64,000 nucleotides of DNA from Ornithodoros turicata (Eukaryota; Arthropoda; Arachnida; Ixodida; Argasidae). Shown here one piece after another: positions 32,404 through 44,977 of this stretch (its first letter is position 1; each line of letters opens with the position of its first letter). The stretch is taken from positions 558,001 to 622,000 of the forward strand of contig NW_026999301.1 of the NCBI RefSeq assembly GCF_037126465.1, read 5' to 3'. A model generated the notes under the pieces. That model did no database searches. It saw only the letters and a program-made list of their open reading frames with translations, and was not told the origin of the DNA. The translations under genes were made by a program, and so were the position numbers.

Positions 32404-35400
32404 TATATATAAATTATTTAAGCTCTGGAACTCAACACCAGCACGTCGACATAATAACAGTCAACTTCATTGTCTGGCAACATGCTTTCACAGGAAATGC
32501 GCACATCCTTTCCCAGGAAACGAGCGGTGCATCGTTAAAGACTTCCTTCTATTGTCTCGCATTTCCCAGGAAAGCTTTAACGAGCGTTAGACTTCCTTCT
32601 ATTGTCTCGCATTTCACAGGAAATGCCCACATCCATTCACACAATAACGGGATGTCTAGCACACTTCCATTCCATTGCCTGACGTCCTCTCAAGTACTTG
32701 CTTTTGCAATAACACTGGTGGGACACCGTTTAAAGCAGTAATAGCGCGTTCACCATGTAGAACACCTTGTGTAGAATACTACATGTCCAACTTTTTGGCG
32801 AGAATCATTGTAGGAGCTTGGAACTCCGTGTGCGATTTTAAAGCGCTCCACGATTATAAGATTGAATAAAGTGATCTCGAATATGTCTACTACCTGCTTT
32901 CAAACTTTCCGAGCTGAGTACTTGCCCATTTTTCGTTTCGAAAAATCTTCACCATCAGCACGACACCACAAATTGGATTGGTTGGTTTGGTTATGGTTGG
33001 GTTGGGTTAGGTTCGAGGTGAGGTGAGGTGAGGTGAGGTGAGGTGAGGTGAGGTGAGGTTGGGTTGGGTTGGGTTGGGTTAGGTTAGGTTAGGTTGGGTT
33101 AGGTTTGAGGTTAGGTTGGGTTGGGTTAGGTTCGAGGTTAGGTTAGGTTAGGTTAGGTTAGGTTAGGTTAGGTTAGGTTGGGGTGGGGTGGGTTGGGTTA
33201 GGTTGGGTTAGGTTAGGTTAGGTTGGGTTGGGTTAGGTTAGGTTAGGTTGGGTTAGGTTAGGTTAGGTTAGGTTGGGTTGGGTTAGGTTGGGTTAGGTTC
33301 GAGGTTAGGTTGGGTTAGGTTCGAGGTTAGGTTAGGTTAGGTTAGGTTAGGTTCGGTTCGAGGTTAGGCTATCTTACGTCAGCTAAATAGGGGCGGAGAG
33401 ATGATGATTGGATGATGTTGCTCAAATCCCTTTGGGATTTCGGCAAGTACTCAGCTCGAAAAGTTTGAAGCGCCAGGAGCACGAGAGTATATAAGGCCTC
33501 AGTCTCTACAACTCTATAAAAACTCTACAACTCTATAAAAACTCTACACCTCTACAACTCTATAACTCTACAACTCTATAACAACTCTATAACTCAGCAA
33601 GTCAGCAAGTCACCATAACAACAGTCATCATTGACGACTGGATGTAGTGGATCACACCTTACATTTAATAAAAGGTATATATATATAAATTCTTTAAGGT
33701 CTGGAAATCAACACCATCAAGTCGGCATAGCAACAGTCAGTGTTGACGACTAGATGTAGTCGACCACACCTTACATTTAATAAAAGGTATATATATATAA
33801 ATTATTTAACCTCTGGAACTCAACACCAGCACGTCGACATAATAACAGTCAACTTCATTGTCTGGCAACATGCTTTCACAGGAAATGCGCACATCCTTTC
33901 CCAGGAAACGAGCGGTGCATCGTTAAAGACTTCCTTCTATTGTCTCGCATTTCCCAGGAAAGCTTTAACGAGCGTTAGACTTCCTTCTATTGTCTCGCAT
34001 TTCACAGGAAATGCCCACATCCATTCACACAATAACGGGATGTCTAGCACACTTCCATTCCATTGCCTGACGTCCTCTCAAGTACTTGCTTTTGCAATAA
34101 CACTGGTGGGACACCGTTTAAAGCAGTAATAGCGCGTTCACCATGTAGAACACCTTGTGTAGAATACTACATGTCCAACTTTTTGGCGAGAATCATTGTA
34201 GGAGCTTGGAACTCCGTGTGCGATTTTAAAGCGCTCCACGATTATAAGATTGAATAAAGTGATCTCGAATATGTCTACTACCTGCTTTCAAACTTTCCGA
34301 GCTGAGTACTTGCCCATTTTTCGTTTCGAAAAATCTTCACCATCAGCACGACACCACAAATTGGATTGGTTGGTTTGGTTGGGTTGGGTTAGGTTCGAGG
34401 TGAGGTGAGGTGAGGTGAGGTGAGGTGAGGTGAGGTTGGGTTGGGTTGGGTTGGGTTAGGTTAGGTTAGGTTGGGTTAGGTTTGAGGTTAGGTTGGGTTG
34501 GGTTAGGTTCGAGGTTAGGTTAGGTTAGGTTAGGTTAGGTTAGGTTAGGTTAGGTTGGGGTGGGGTGGGTTGGGTTAGGTTGGGTTAGGTTAGGTTAGGT
34601 TGGGTTGGGTTAGGTTAGGTTAGGTTGGGTTAGGTTAGGTTAGGTTAGGTTGGGTTGGGTTGGGTTAGGTTAGGTTGGGTTAGGTTCGAGGTTAGGTTGG
34701 GTTAGGTTCGAGGTTAGGTTAGGTTAGGTTAGGTTAGGTTCGGTTCGAGGTTAGGCTATCTTACGTCAGCTAAATAGGGGCGGAGAGATGATGATTGGAT
34801 GATGTTGCTCAAATCCCTTTGGGATTTCGGCAAGTACTCAGCTCGAAAAGTTTGAAGCGCCAGGAGCACGAGAGTATATAAGGCCTCAGTCTCTACAACT
34901 CTATAAAAACTCTACAACTCTATAAAAACTCTACACCTCTACAACTCTATAACTCTACAACTCTATAACAACTCTATAACTCAGCAAGTCAGCAAGTCAC
35001 CATAACAACAGTCATCATTGACGACTGGATGTAGTGGATCACACCTTACATTTAATAAAAGGTATATATATATAAATTCTTTAAGGTCTGGAAATCAACA
35101 CCATCAAGTCGGCATAGCAACAGTCAGTGTTGACGACTAGATGTAGTCGACCACACCTTACATTTAATAAAAGGTATATATATATAAATTATTTAACCTC
35201 TGGAACTCAACACCAGCACGTCGACATAATAACAGTCAACTTCATTGTCTGGCAACATGCTTTCACAGGAAATGCGCACATCCTTTCCCAGGAAACGAGC
35301 GGTGCATCGTTAAAGACTTCCTTCTATTGTCTCGCATTTCCCAGGAAAGCTTTAACGAGCGTTAGACTTCCTTCTATTGTCTCGCATTTCACAGGAAATG

Positions 35401-38400
35401 CCCACATCCATTCACACAATAACGGGATGTCTAGCACACTTCCATTCCATTGCCTGACGTCCTCTCAAGTACTTGCTTTTGCAATAACACTGGTGGGACA
35501 CCGTTTAAAGCAGTAATAGCGCGTTCACCATGTAGAACACCTTGTGTAGAATACTACATGTCCAACTTTTTGGCGAGAATCATTGTAGGAGCTTGGAACT
35601 CCGTGTGCGATTTTAAAGCGCTCCACGATTATAAGATTGAATAAAGTGATCTCGAATATGTCTACTACCTGCTTTCAAACTTTCCGAGCTGAGTACTTGC
35701 CCATTTTTCGTTTCGAAAAATCTTCACCATCAGCACGACACCACAAATTGGATTGGTTGGTTTCGTTATGGTTGGGTTGGGTTAGGTTCGAGGTGAGGTG
35801 AGGTGACGTGAGGTGAGGTGAGGTGAGGTGTGAGGTGAGGTGAGGTGAGGTGAGGTGAGGTGAGGTGAGGTTAGGTTAGGTTGGGTTGGGTTGGGTTAGG
35901 TTGGGTTAGGTTAGGTTAGGTTAGGTTAGGTTGGGTTAGGTTCGAGGTTAGGTTGGGTTGGGTTAGGTTCGAGGTTAGGTTAGGTTAGGTTCGGTTCGAG
36001 GTTAGGCTATCTTACGTCAGCTAAATAGGGGCAGAGAGATGATGATTGGATGATGTTGCTCAAATCCCTTTGGGATTTCGGCAAGTACTCAGCTCGAAAA
36101 GTTTGAAGCGCCAGGAGCACGAGAGTATATAAGGCCTCAGTCTCTACAACTCTATAAAAACTCTACACCTCTACAACTCTATAACTCTACAACTCTATAA
36201 CTCAGCAAGTCACCATAGCAACAGTCATCATTGACGACTGGATGTAGTGGACCACACCTTACATTTAATAAAAGGTATATATATATAAATTCTTTAAGGT
36301 CTGGAAATCAACACCATCAAGTCGGCATAGCAACAGTCAGTGTTGATGACTAGATGTAGTCGACCACACCTTACATTTAATAAAAGGTATATATATATAA
36401 ATTATTTAAGCTCTGGAACTCAACACCAGCACGTCGACATAATAACAGTCAACTTCATTGTCTGGCAACATGCTTTCACAGGAAATGCGCACATCCTTTC
36501 CCAGGAAACGAGCGGTGCATCGTTAAAGACTTCCTTCTATTGTCTCGCATTTCACAGGAAATGCCCACATCCATTCACACAATAACGGGATGTCTAGCAC
36601 ACTTCCATTCCATTGCCTGACGTCCTCTCAAGTACTTGCTTTTGCAATAACACTGGTGGGACACCGTTTAAAGCAGTAATAGCGCGTTCACCATGTACAA
36701 CACCTTGTGTAGAATACTACATGTCCAACTTTTTGGCGAGAATCATTGTAGGAGCTTGGAACTCCGTGTGCGATTTTAAAGCGCTCCACGATTATAAGAT
36801 TGAATAAAGTGATCTCGAATATGTCTACTACCTGCTTTCAAACTTTCCGAGCTGAGTACTTGCCCATTTTTCGTTTCGAAAAATCTTCACCATCAGCACG
36901 ACACCACAAATTAGATTGGTTGGTTTGGTTATGGTTGGGTTGGGTTAGGTTCGAGGTTAGGTTAGGTTAGGTTAGGTTAGGTTAGGTTAGGTTGGGTTGG
37001 GTTGGGTTGGGTTAGGTTAGGTTACGTTAGGTTACCTTGGGTTAGGTTCGAGGTTAGGTTAGGTTCGAGGTTAGGTTAGGTTAGGTTCGGTTCGGTTCGA
37101 GGTTAGGCTATCTTACGTCACCTAAATAGGGGCGGAGAGATGATGATTGGATGATGTTGCTCAAATCCCTTTGGGATTTCGGCAAGTACTGAGCTCGAAA
37201 AGTTTGAAGCGCCAGGAGCACGAGAGTATATAAGGCCTCAGTCTCTACAACTCTATAAAAACTCTACAACTCTATAAAAGCTCTATAACTCTATAACTCA
37301 GCAAGTCAGCAAGTCACCATAGCAACAGTCATCATTGACGACTGGATGTAGTGGACCACACCTTACATTTAATAAAAGGTATATATATATAAATTCTTTA
37401 AGCTCTGGAAATCAACACCATCAAGTCGAAATAGCAACAGTCAGTGTTGACGACTAGATGTAGTCGACCACACCTTACATTTAATAAAAGGTATATATAT
37501 AAATTATTTAAGCTCTGAAACTCAACACCAGCACGTCGACATAATAACAGTCAACTTCATTGTCTGGCAACATGCTTTCACAGGAAATGCGCACATCCTT
37601 TCCCAGGAAACGAGCGGTGCATCGTTAAAGACTTCCTTCTATTGTCTCGCATTTCCCAGGAAAGCTTTAACGAGCGTTAGACTTCCTTCTATTGTCTCGC
37701 ATTTCACAGGAAATGCCCACGTCCATTCACACAATAACGGGATGTCTAGCACACTTCCATTCCATTGCCTGACGTCCTCTCGAGTACTTCCTTTTGCAAT
37801 GACACTGGTGGGACACCGTTTAAAGCAGTAATAGCGCGTTCACCATGTAGAACACCTTGTGTAGAATACTACATGTCCAACTTTTTGGCGAGAATCATTG
37901 TAGGAGCTTGGAACTCCGTGTGCAATTTTAAAGCGCTCCACGATTATAAGATTGAATAAGGTGATCTCGAATATGTCTACTACCGGCTTTCAAACTTTCC
38001 GAGCTGAGTACTTGCCCATTTTTCGTTTCGAAAAATCTTCACCATCAGCACGACACCACAAATTAGATTGGTTGGTTTGGTTATGGTTGGGTTGGGTTAG
38101 GTTCGAGGTTAGGTTAGGTTAGGTTAGGTTAGGTTAGGTTGGGTTGGGTTGGGTTGGGTTAGGTTAGGTTACGTTAGGTTACGTTGGGTTAGGTTCGAGG
38201 TTAGGTTAGGTTCGAGGTTAGGTTAGGTTAGGTTAGGTTAGGTTAGGTTGGGGTGGGGTGGGTTGGGTTAGGTTGGGTTAGGTTAGGTTAGGTTGGGTTG
38301 GGTTAGGTTAGGTTGGGTTAGGTTAGGTTGGGTTAGGTTAGGTTGGGTTGGGTTGGGTTAGGTTAGGTTGGGTTAGGTTCGAGGTTAGGTTGGGTTAGGT

Positions 38401-40657
38401 TCGAGGTTAGGTTAGGTTAGGTTAGGTTCGGTTCGGTTCGAGGTTAGGCTATCTTACGTCAGCTAAATAGGGGCGGAGAGATGATGATTGGATGATGTTG
38501 CTCAAATCCCTTTGGGATTTCGGCAAGTACTCAGCTCGAAAAGTTTGAAGCGCCAGGAGCACGAGAGTATATAAGGCCTCAGTCTCTACGACTCTATAAA
38601 AACTCTACAACTCTACAACTCTATAAAAACTCTACACCTCTACAACTCTATAACAACTCTATAACTCTATAACTCAGCAAGTCAGCAAGTCACCATAGCA
38701 ACAGTCATCATTCACGACTGGATGTAGTGGACCACACCTTACATTTAATAAAAGGTATATATATATAAATTCTTTAAGGTCTGGAAATCAACACCATCAA
38801 GTCGGCATAGCAACAGTCAGTGTTGACGACTAGATGTAGTCGACCACACCTTACATTTAATAAAAGGTATATATATATAAATTATTTAAGCTCTGGAACT
38901 CAACACCAGCACGTCGACATAATAACAGTCAACTTCATTGTCTGGCAACATGCTTTCACAGGAAATGCGCACATCCTTTCCCAGGAAACTTGCGGTGCAT
39001 CGTTAAAGACTTCCTTCTATTGTCTCGCATTTCCCAGGAAAGCTTTAACGAGCGTTAGACTTCCTTCTATTGTCTCGCATTTCACAGGAAATGCCCACAT
39101 CCATTCACACAATAACGGGATGTCTAGCACACTTCCATTCCATTGCCTGACGTCCTCTCAAGTACTTGCTTTTGCAATGACACTGGTGGGACACCGTTTA
39201 AAGCAGTAATAGCGCGTTCACCATGTAGAACACCTTGTGTAGAATACTACATGTCCAACTTTTTGGCGAGAATCATTGTAGGAGCTTGGAACTCCGTGTG
39301 CAATTTTAAAGCGCTCCACGATTATAAGATTGAATAAAGTGATCTCGAATATGTCTACTACCGGCTTTCAAACTTTCCGAGCTGAGTACTTGCCCATTTT
39401 TCGTTTCGAAAAATCTTCACCATCAGCACGACACCACAAATTGGATTGGTTGGTTTGGTTATGGTTGGGTTGGGTTAGGTTCGAGGTTAGGTTAGGTTAG
39501 GTTAGGTTAGGTTAGGTAGGTTAGGTTAGGTTAGGTTAGGTTGGGTTGGGTTGGGTTAGGTTAGGTTGGGTTAGGTTCGAGGTTAGGTTGGGTTGGGTTA
39601 GGTTCGAGGTTAGGTTAGGTTAGGTTAGGTTGGGTTGGGTTAGGTTGGGTTGGGTTGGGTTAGGTTAGGTTGGGTTAGGTTAGGTTAGGTTGGGTTAGGT
39701 TCGAGGTTAGGTTGGGTTGGGTTAGGTTCGAGGTTAGGTTAGGTTCGGTTCGGTTCGGTTCGGTTCGAGGTTAGGCTATCTTACGTCAGCTAAATAGGGG
39801 CGGAGAGATGATGATTGGATGATGTCGCTCAAATCCCTTTGGGATTTCGGCAAGTACTCAGCTCGAAAAGTTTGAAGCGCCAGGAGCACGAGAGTATATA
39901 AGGCCTCAGTCTCTACAACTCTATAAAAACTCTACAACTCTATAAAAACTCTACAACTCTATAACTCTACAACTCTATAACAATTCTATAACTCTATAAC
40001 TCAGCAAGTCAGCAAGTCACCATAGCAACAGTCATCATTGACGACTGGATGTAGTGGACCACACCTTACATTTAATAAAAGGTATATATATATAAATTCT
40101 TTAAGGTCTGGAAATCAACACCATCAAGTCGGCATAGCAACAGTCAGTGTTGGCGACTAGATGTAGTCGACCACACCTTACATTTAATAAAAGGTATATA
40201 TATATAAATTATTTAAGCTCTGGAACTCAACACCAGCACGTCGACATAACAACAGTCAACTTCATTGTCTGGCAACATGCTTTCACAGGAAATGCGCACA
40301 TCCTTTCCCAGGAAACTTGCGGTGCATCGTTAAAGACTTCCTTCTATTGTCTCGCATTTCCCAGGAAAGCTTTAACGAGCGTTAGACTTCCTTCTATTGT
40401 CTCGCATTTCACAGGAAATGCCCACATCCATTCACACAATAACGGGATGTCTAGCACACTTCCATTCCATTGCCTGACGTCCTCTCAAGTACTTGCTTTT
40501 GCAATAACACTGGTGGGACACCGTTTAAAGCAGTAATAGCGCGCTCACCATGTAGAATACCTTGTGTAGAATACTACATGTCCAACTTTTTGGCGAGAAT
40601 CATTGTAGGAGCTTGGAACTCCGTGTGCGATTTTAAAGCGCTCCACGATTATAAGAT

Positions 40658-40768
40658 CGACAGTAATGTCATTTGTTATTTATAGCTATCTTTTCATTCC
40701 AGTCATGTTATGTGGCTACACGAAGGATTCCGGAAAAGCAAAGCAAACAAACAACTTTATTACGGGAT
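40658..40768. other. Junction between array and LINE
   Basis: About 110 bp unrelated to the array unit. The unit breaks off after ATTATAAGAT at 40657 and the LINE tail begins at about 40769. I recognise nothing in it. Confidence 0.5.
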
Positions 40769-42650
40769 TTTTTTTTATTTATTTCAGAATACCTCCAAAG
40801 GTCCCTTGGGGACATTACATGGGGGAGTGGGTTACAATATTAAACAGCATCACGAGTATATGTAAATCACATTTAGTACAGAAAAATAGTGAAAATACGA
40901 CGCCGTGATAATGTGAGATAATAATATGATATACAACGAAGTTTATGCATGAAGAAACAACAACGTCATAAGCTACAATGAAAAATGGATCATGTGATAT
41001 ACGTCAATAGTATGTTAAAAAGTACTGTACGCAAGCAAAACACTTAGAAAGGTAACCGAATAATAACTATGAGAACAGAACAGAGATGGCATTACAAAAT
41101 TCTTGAGTTTGTGTTATTGTAGCGATGTTGCTCGGAAGGCCGTTCCATTCTAGGACGGTGCTACAAAAGAATGATTTTGAAAAAACATTAGCATGACATA
41201 AAAAGCGGTCAACTTTATTTGGGTGATCAAGACGGGGAAATATGACAGCGGATCGGCGAATCGGACACTGTTGTGAGTGAATGTTGTGCAAGAATTTATG
41301 AAAGAGAGATAGACGTGAGATAAGACGGCGCTGTTTTAACGACGACAGGTTAAGTTCGCGTTTCAAAGCAGTGACTGATGTATTAGGAGAAAAATCGTCA
41401 CAGATGAATCGTGCTGCTCTGTTTTGAATGAATTCTATGTTACATATTAAGTACCTCTGGTGAGGATCCCATATTGATGATGCATATTCTAGTTTAGGAC
41501 GAACTAATGTTAGGTACGTGAGTCGTTTTAAGTTAGGTGAGGCCGATTTAAGATTACGTCGGATGAAGGCTAGGGTGTGATTATCATTTGAGATTATTTT
41601 ATCAATGTGGTTATTCCAGGTTAAATCCGCTGAAAGATGTACGCCGAGGTACTTGTAAGTACTAGAGGGCGTTATGGGGGTATTGCTAAGGGTATACTGG
41701 AAGTGATGCGAGGTTTTACGGCGTTGGAAACTTCCAAGTGAGCATTTGCTTAGGTTCAGTGGCATCTGCCAAGTGTGCACCAGGATTGGATTGAGGATAA
41801 GTCAGTCTGTAAGGTTATTTCATTATCAGAGGAACAAATTTTACGGTATAGCACACAGTCATCGGCGAAGAGGCGGATTTTCGAACATATGTTATCTGAA
41901 AGATCATTGATGTATACGGAAAACAGAATGGGGCCTAGTACAGATCCTTGGTGCCATCCAGATGCCGGGTGTGGATGAGGAATCGTGACCATTGCAACTG
42001 ACGAAGAGAAGACGTTGCGAGAGAAAATTACATAGCCAGTGAATTACATTGCTATCGAGATTCAGAGCAGAAAGCTTAAGAAGGAGTGTGTCGTGTGGTA
42101 CCCTATCGAAAGCTTTGTAAAAATCAAGAAAAAGCGCATCGGTACGATATCCACTGTCTGAGTTAGATGTTATGTCATGTATGAAGCCTGCTAGATGGGT
42201 TTCACAAGACAGATGCTTGCGAAAACCGTGCTGATAGGGGAAGAAGAAGTTGTTGCTCTCAAGGAAGTTAACTACGTGTGAGTAAAGTATGTGCTCGAGG
42301 ATCTTACATGGAATGCTAGTTAAGGATATAGGACGATAGTTACTTGGGGATGACCGGTCACCGGACTTGTGGATAGGATGACCTTTGCTAGCTTCCAGTC
42401 CGCAGGCAGGGTCCCTTCGTTTAATGATTGAGTAAATATGCAGGACAAAATGATGCTCGAGATGTTCTTTGTACCAGAGAGGATTTTAGCATTAATGGAG
42501 TCTGCCCCACCGCTCGTGGAGAGTTTTAAAGAGCCAATGACCTTAGTAATTCCGTTGGGCGTGATGGTTATCCTGGTCATAGGAGCATAGTTCTTTGGCG
42601 ACGTGCTGGGATGGATAGCTGAGCAACGCGTGGAGAAAACTGATGGGATG
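40769..42650 (-). mobile_element. 5'-truncated LINE (non-LTR retrotransposon)
   Basis: On the minus strand a reverse transcriptase relic is followed by a 3' UTR ending CTGAAATAAATAAAAAAAAA at about 40770, a poly(A)-like tail. The 5' part (endonuclease, ORF1) is missing from this strand. The clade looks like the CR1/Jockey group from the RT motifs, which I have not tested. Confidence 0.8.
41067..42590 (-). pseudogene. LINE reverse transcriptase, frameshifted
   Basis: Blocks in order from high to low coordinates: VIGSLKLSTSGGADSINAKI (about 42540), then LPADWKLAKVI; FLDFYKAFDRV, RT motif A, at about 42140; GSVLGPILFSVYINDLSD and the catalytic FADD at about 41870; then an intact C-terminal domain of 237 residues (41067-41780) with YKYLGVHLSADLTWNNHIDK. 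Frame changes near 42320-42370 and 41760-41780 break it. The enzyme would have primed reverse transcription at a target nick. Confidence 0.85.
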
Positions 42651-42696
42651 ATGGCTTTATCTCCGCATGATGGAAATGTATAGAAAGGCCAGCGCG

Positions 42697-42790
42697 ATGC
42701 AGTGGAATCCTCGCAGCATACGTAACAAGCTGCGTGATTTTAAATCTCATCTCCACCGGTACAAGTTCCCTTTCATAGCTGCGTTTTCAA
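42697..42790 (+). pseudogene. LINE endonuclease N-terminal fragment, opposite strand
   Basis: The plus strand reads MQWNPRSIRNKLRDFKSHLH followed by RYKFPFIAAF, the start of an APE-type LINE endonuclease (the QWN-x-RS motif). It stops being recognisable after about 94 bp. It lies next to the truncated 5' end of the minus-strand LINE, so it may be that element's inverted 5' segment. Confidence 0.5.
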
Positions 42791-44190
42791 AAAGAAAAGC
42801 GACAACAACGTGGCTAATAGGATGTTGCTGCCCAGGAAGTGGTGACCGAAGAGGTGAGCTGTTAAGATTACAAATGTATTATGCGATTTTCTTTTAAAGC
42901 GAGAACTTGTAAAGTAGTGCACGAATGTTAATTCGTCCACTACTTTTATAAAAAGGAAAAGAGAAAAGGACAGCGATGCGCGCATCATTTCATGATTTCA
43001 TGAATTGTAATATTTCATTGTTAAGGTTTCTGCATCACTATTTGATATTTCCATGTTTCCATATAAGTGAATGAACTAATGAAGCTAAATTTATTACATG
43101 GTGGGGGGGGGGGATATGTTTATTGAAGAAGCATGGTCATCCTGTGTGATTACCTGGAAGTCATATTTTTAAGCCAGCTCATTTTCGTGGTCCAGATCAA
43201 GGATTCTGTTAGCCTTGTGTGAAATAACGGACACATAAGAACACGTATGCAGCTTGTGCACATTCAAACCAGTCATTTAGAGTGAAATGCCTGTTTTTTT
43301 TTTTTTTTTAGTATTGTAGCCTATTCATTGTTGCTCATTGCTTCTTGCAGGTGTACTCTCAGAAGAAAAAAAAAGACAGAAAGAACGGATAGCAAGCGTC
43401 AAAAAGCACATTCCCGTCACCGTTACGGTGGTGAAGATGAAATCTGCTCGCCGTGGTTGGCCACGCTGGAAGCGGGCAACGTCACAACTAAGTCGCAGGG
43501 GAAAAAAAACAGTCACCGTTACAAACGTTTCCCGCGCCACCAAACGTAACGAACGTGCGCCAACAAATTGTATTTCAGTATATGATCCATTCGACACGCC
43601 AATATAGGCTAGTGAGGGTGCCCGAGGTCTCTTCAAGCCTCGGCATTCACGTTGGTCCCATAGTGTTAGCAAGCTAACGAGGCGTGCCTGCGACGCATTG
43701 CGCTCCGCTTTAGGTTCTACGAACCACGGCTGGAAGTCTGTCGTGTTCAGGGTGGTGCTTGCCATAGAAACAAGAACGTCGAACTGTATGTCTCGGCCAC
43801 TGGTCTCGGCATGCTGCAGCAGAAGCTTCTATTACACTAGCTATTTGCGAGGGAATATTTGCTAGCAAACAATTTCATCATAAAAGGTGTTTTCAATAGA
43901 ATACACCCCTTCTAATGGTGTTTTTATTTTTAAACGCCCATTATAACAGTGTTTTATTAGGAATACATTTAAGTAAACGGTGCATTAGAAAACAGCCATC
44001 ATTTGAGTGTAAAGGCAACACCAAAAAGGTGTGCGTCATGGGACAAGTCATTTACACCAAAAAAGTGTAAGAAAGTTTACCGTGTGGTGTTGGACGATGC
44101 ATGATTGAGGCCATGAGACGCCACACGCCAAGAAAGTGTCTATCCCAGCAAACGGCTGGCAGTTTGCACACGACACCACAAACATGCACG
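42791..44190. other. No gene seen; homopolymer runs and short inverted words
   Basis: A run of 11 G at 43103-43113 is followed by ATATGTTTATTG, resembling a G-run at 62908. A T-run lies at 43295-43309. Between 43880 and 44150 several near-palindromes of the type ACACCAAAAAGGTGT occur. A 146-codon minus-strand frame (43325-43765) has no recognisable features and I do not support it. Confidence 0.35.
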
Positions 44191-44510
44191 CGCTCTCAGA
44201 TATCAGGGCCCGCATAACATTTGAAGAAAAATATGCGTCAATATAGCCGTAATGGACTGATATTGCAACGCAAAGCATGAGTTTATCCGTCAAAGCGAAA
44301 TCTTATGCGTCATAATACAAGAGTAAATCGTGTTCCCCGTGCCATTTACACATAAAACTTTGACCTTTACGGTTACAGGGGACACGCTGGCGAGCACCAT
44401 GAATAAAACCCAGCTTGACGGATAGGCGTCAGCCGCTTTGTCGAAATTTACGCTTAGTAAGGGTAAAATATGATGTAAGCGTAAATTTATCCGTTTCTTT
44501 TCTGAGAGTG
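44191..44510. mobile_element. Small nonautonomous inverted-repeat element (MITE-like)
   Basis: CGCTCTCAGA at 44191-44200 is matched in inverse by TCTGAGAGTG at 44501-44510 (9 of 10). Inside lies a perfect 13-bp inverted repeat, AAATTTACGCTTA (44444-44456) and TAAGCGTAAATTT (44476-44488). About 320 bp, noncoding. No target duplication could be fixed. Confidence 0.45.
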
Positions 44511-44730
44511 TAGACAGCCATCAGATGTAACGATACCGTTATTTGACCTGATTTGAAAACTGGAGCCGTACGGCTTTTTATGAGACTTATGCTGTTCATA
44601 ATTGTCACAGAAAAAGCGTATGCCTCCCGGTTTCAACAAATCGGGTCAGATAACGATATCATTAAAGATGATGCTTGACCAGGAGCGTGCCACTCGCGGC
44701 TGGTCTCGGCTAAGCGGAAAAGGACGTAAT

Positions 44731-44975
44731 TGTTGGACTGAACCTTTGTGCGTCGAGCGCAAATCTTGTTACTTTCACTTTCGGTTTCGAGTGGACAAAA
44801 TAAAATGATCCTGGCAGCGCGTGGCAAGGGAAGGTGAAGTTACCTTGCGCGCGTGCTCGACACTTCTGCAGGACGAACGACGAAGACAGGTGGTTGTCTC
44901 ATAATCTCCTGGGGGTTTCGCTGAAACTGTCGCGCATCACCCACTGTGCCGTCAAGACCACTCCGAAGGTCAACA
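44731..44975 (+). repeat. 5' LTR of a Copia retrotransposon
   Basis: The stretch begins TGTTGGACTG and ends AAGGTCAACA, the TGTTG/CAACA tips of Copia LTRs. It is followed two nt later by a primer site and then by gag. No second copy was found, because the 3' end of the element is lost. Confidence 0.7.
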
Positions 44976-44977
44976 AA

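Larger units (their letters stand above)
22700..39775 (+). repeat. (TTAGG)n and 5-nt variant tracts within the array
   Basis: Eleven tracts lie at about 22700-22800, 23813-24055, 25066-25272, 26287-26508, 27537-27695, 32993-33365, 34375-34752, 35765-36003, 36927-37104, 38085-38443 and 39463-39773. They are mosaics of blocks of GGTTA, GGTTG, GGTTC and GGTGA, all keeping the 5-nt register apart from GGTTCGAGG junctions. The G-rich strand is always the plus strand, so every tract has the same orientation. Confidence 0.9.
22644..40657. repeat. Telomere-like tandem array: eleven ~1.1-1.4-kb units with TTAGG-type tracts
   Basis: Each unit runs: CCCATTTTTCGTTTCGAAAA leader, a G-rich pentamer tract, a body opening near ACGTCAGCTAAATA, a TATA box, a (CTCTAYAA)n block, two ~118-bp subrepeats with AATAAA, two ~60-bp subrepeats, and a tail with a further AATAAA. 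The ACGTCAG landmark occurs at 22817, 24067, 25285, 26518, 27707, 33376, 34763, 36014, 37115, 38456 and 39783, so units are 1101-1387 bp apart from the one split by a Gypsy element. Bodies are nearly identical while tract lengths vary. The array begins abruptly at about 22644 and ends mid-unit at 40657. The unit at 36.0 kb lacks one 60-bp subrepeat. TTAGG is the arthropod telomere repeat; here it is interstitial in this window. Confidence 0.95.

Noticed and set aside
23000..40540. Recurrent 129- and 64-codon frames in the array units as conserved genes
   Set aside because: They recur because the whole unit is repeated. Noncoding parts are equally conserved, the frame starts vary, one unit loses the frame through a 60-bp deletion, and no protein features appear.
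22644..40657. CRISPR-like repeat array
   Set aside because: Units are over 1 kb, there are no short spacers, and the context is eukaryotic.
43640..43740. tRNA gene or tRNA-derived SINE near GGTCCCATAGTG
   Set aside because: The start resembles a Gln/Glu tRNA, but I could not fold a full cloverleaf and the B-box match is poor.
43325..43765. 146-codon minus-strand frame
   Set aside because: No homologous pattern, strong overlap with other frames, and composition driven by GC content.
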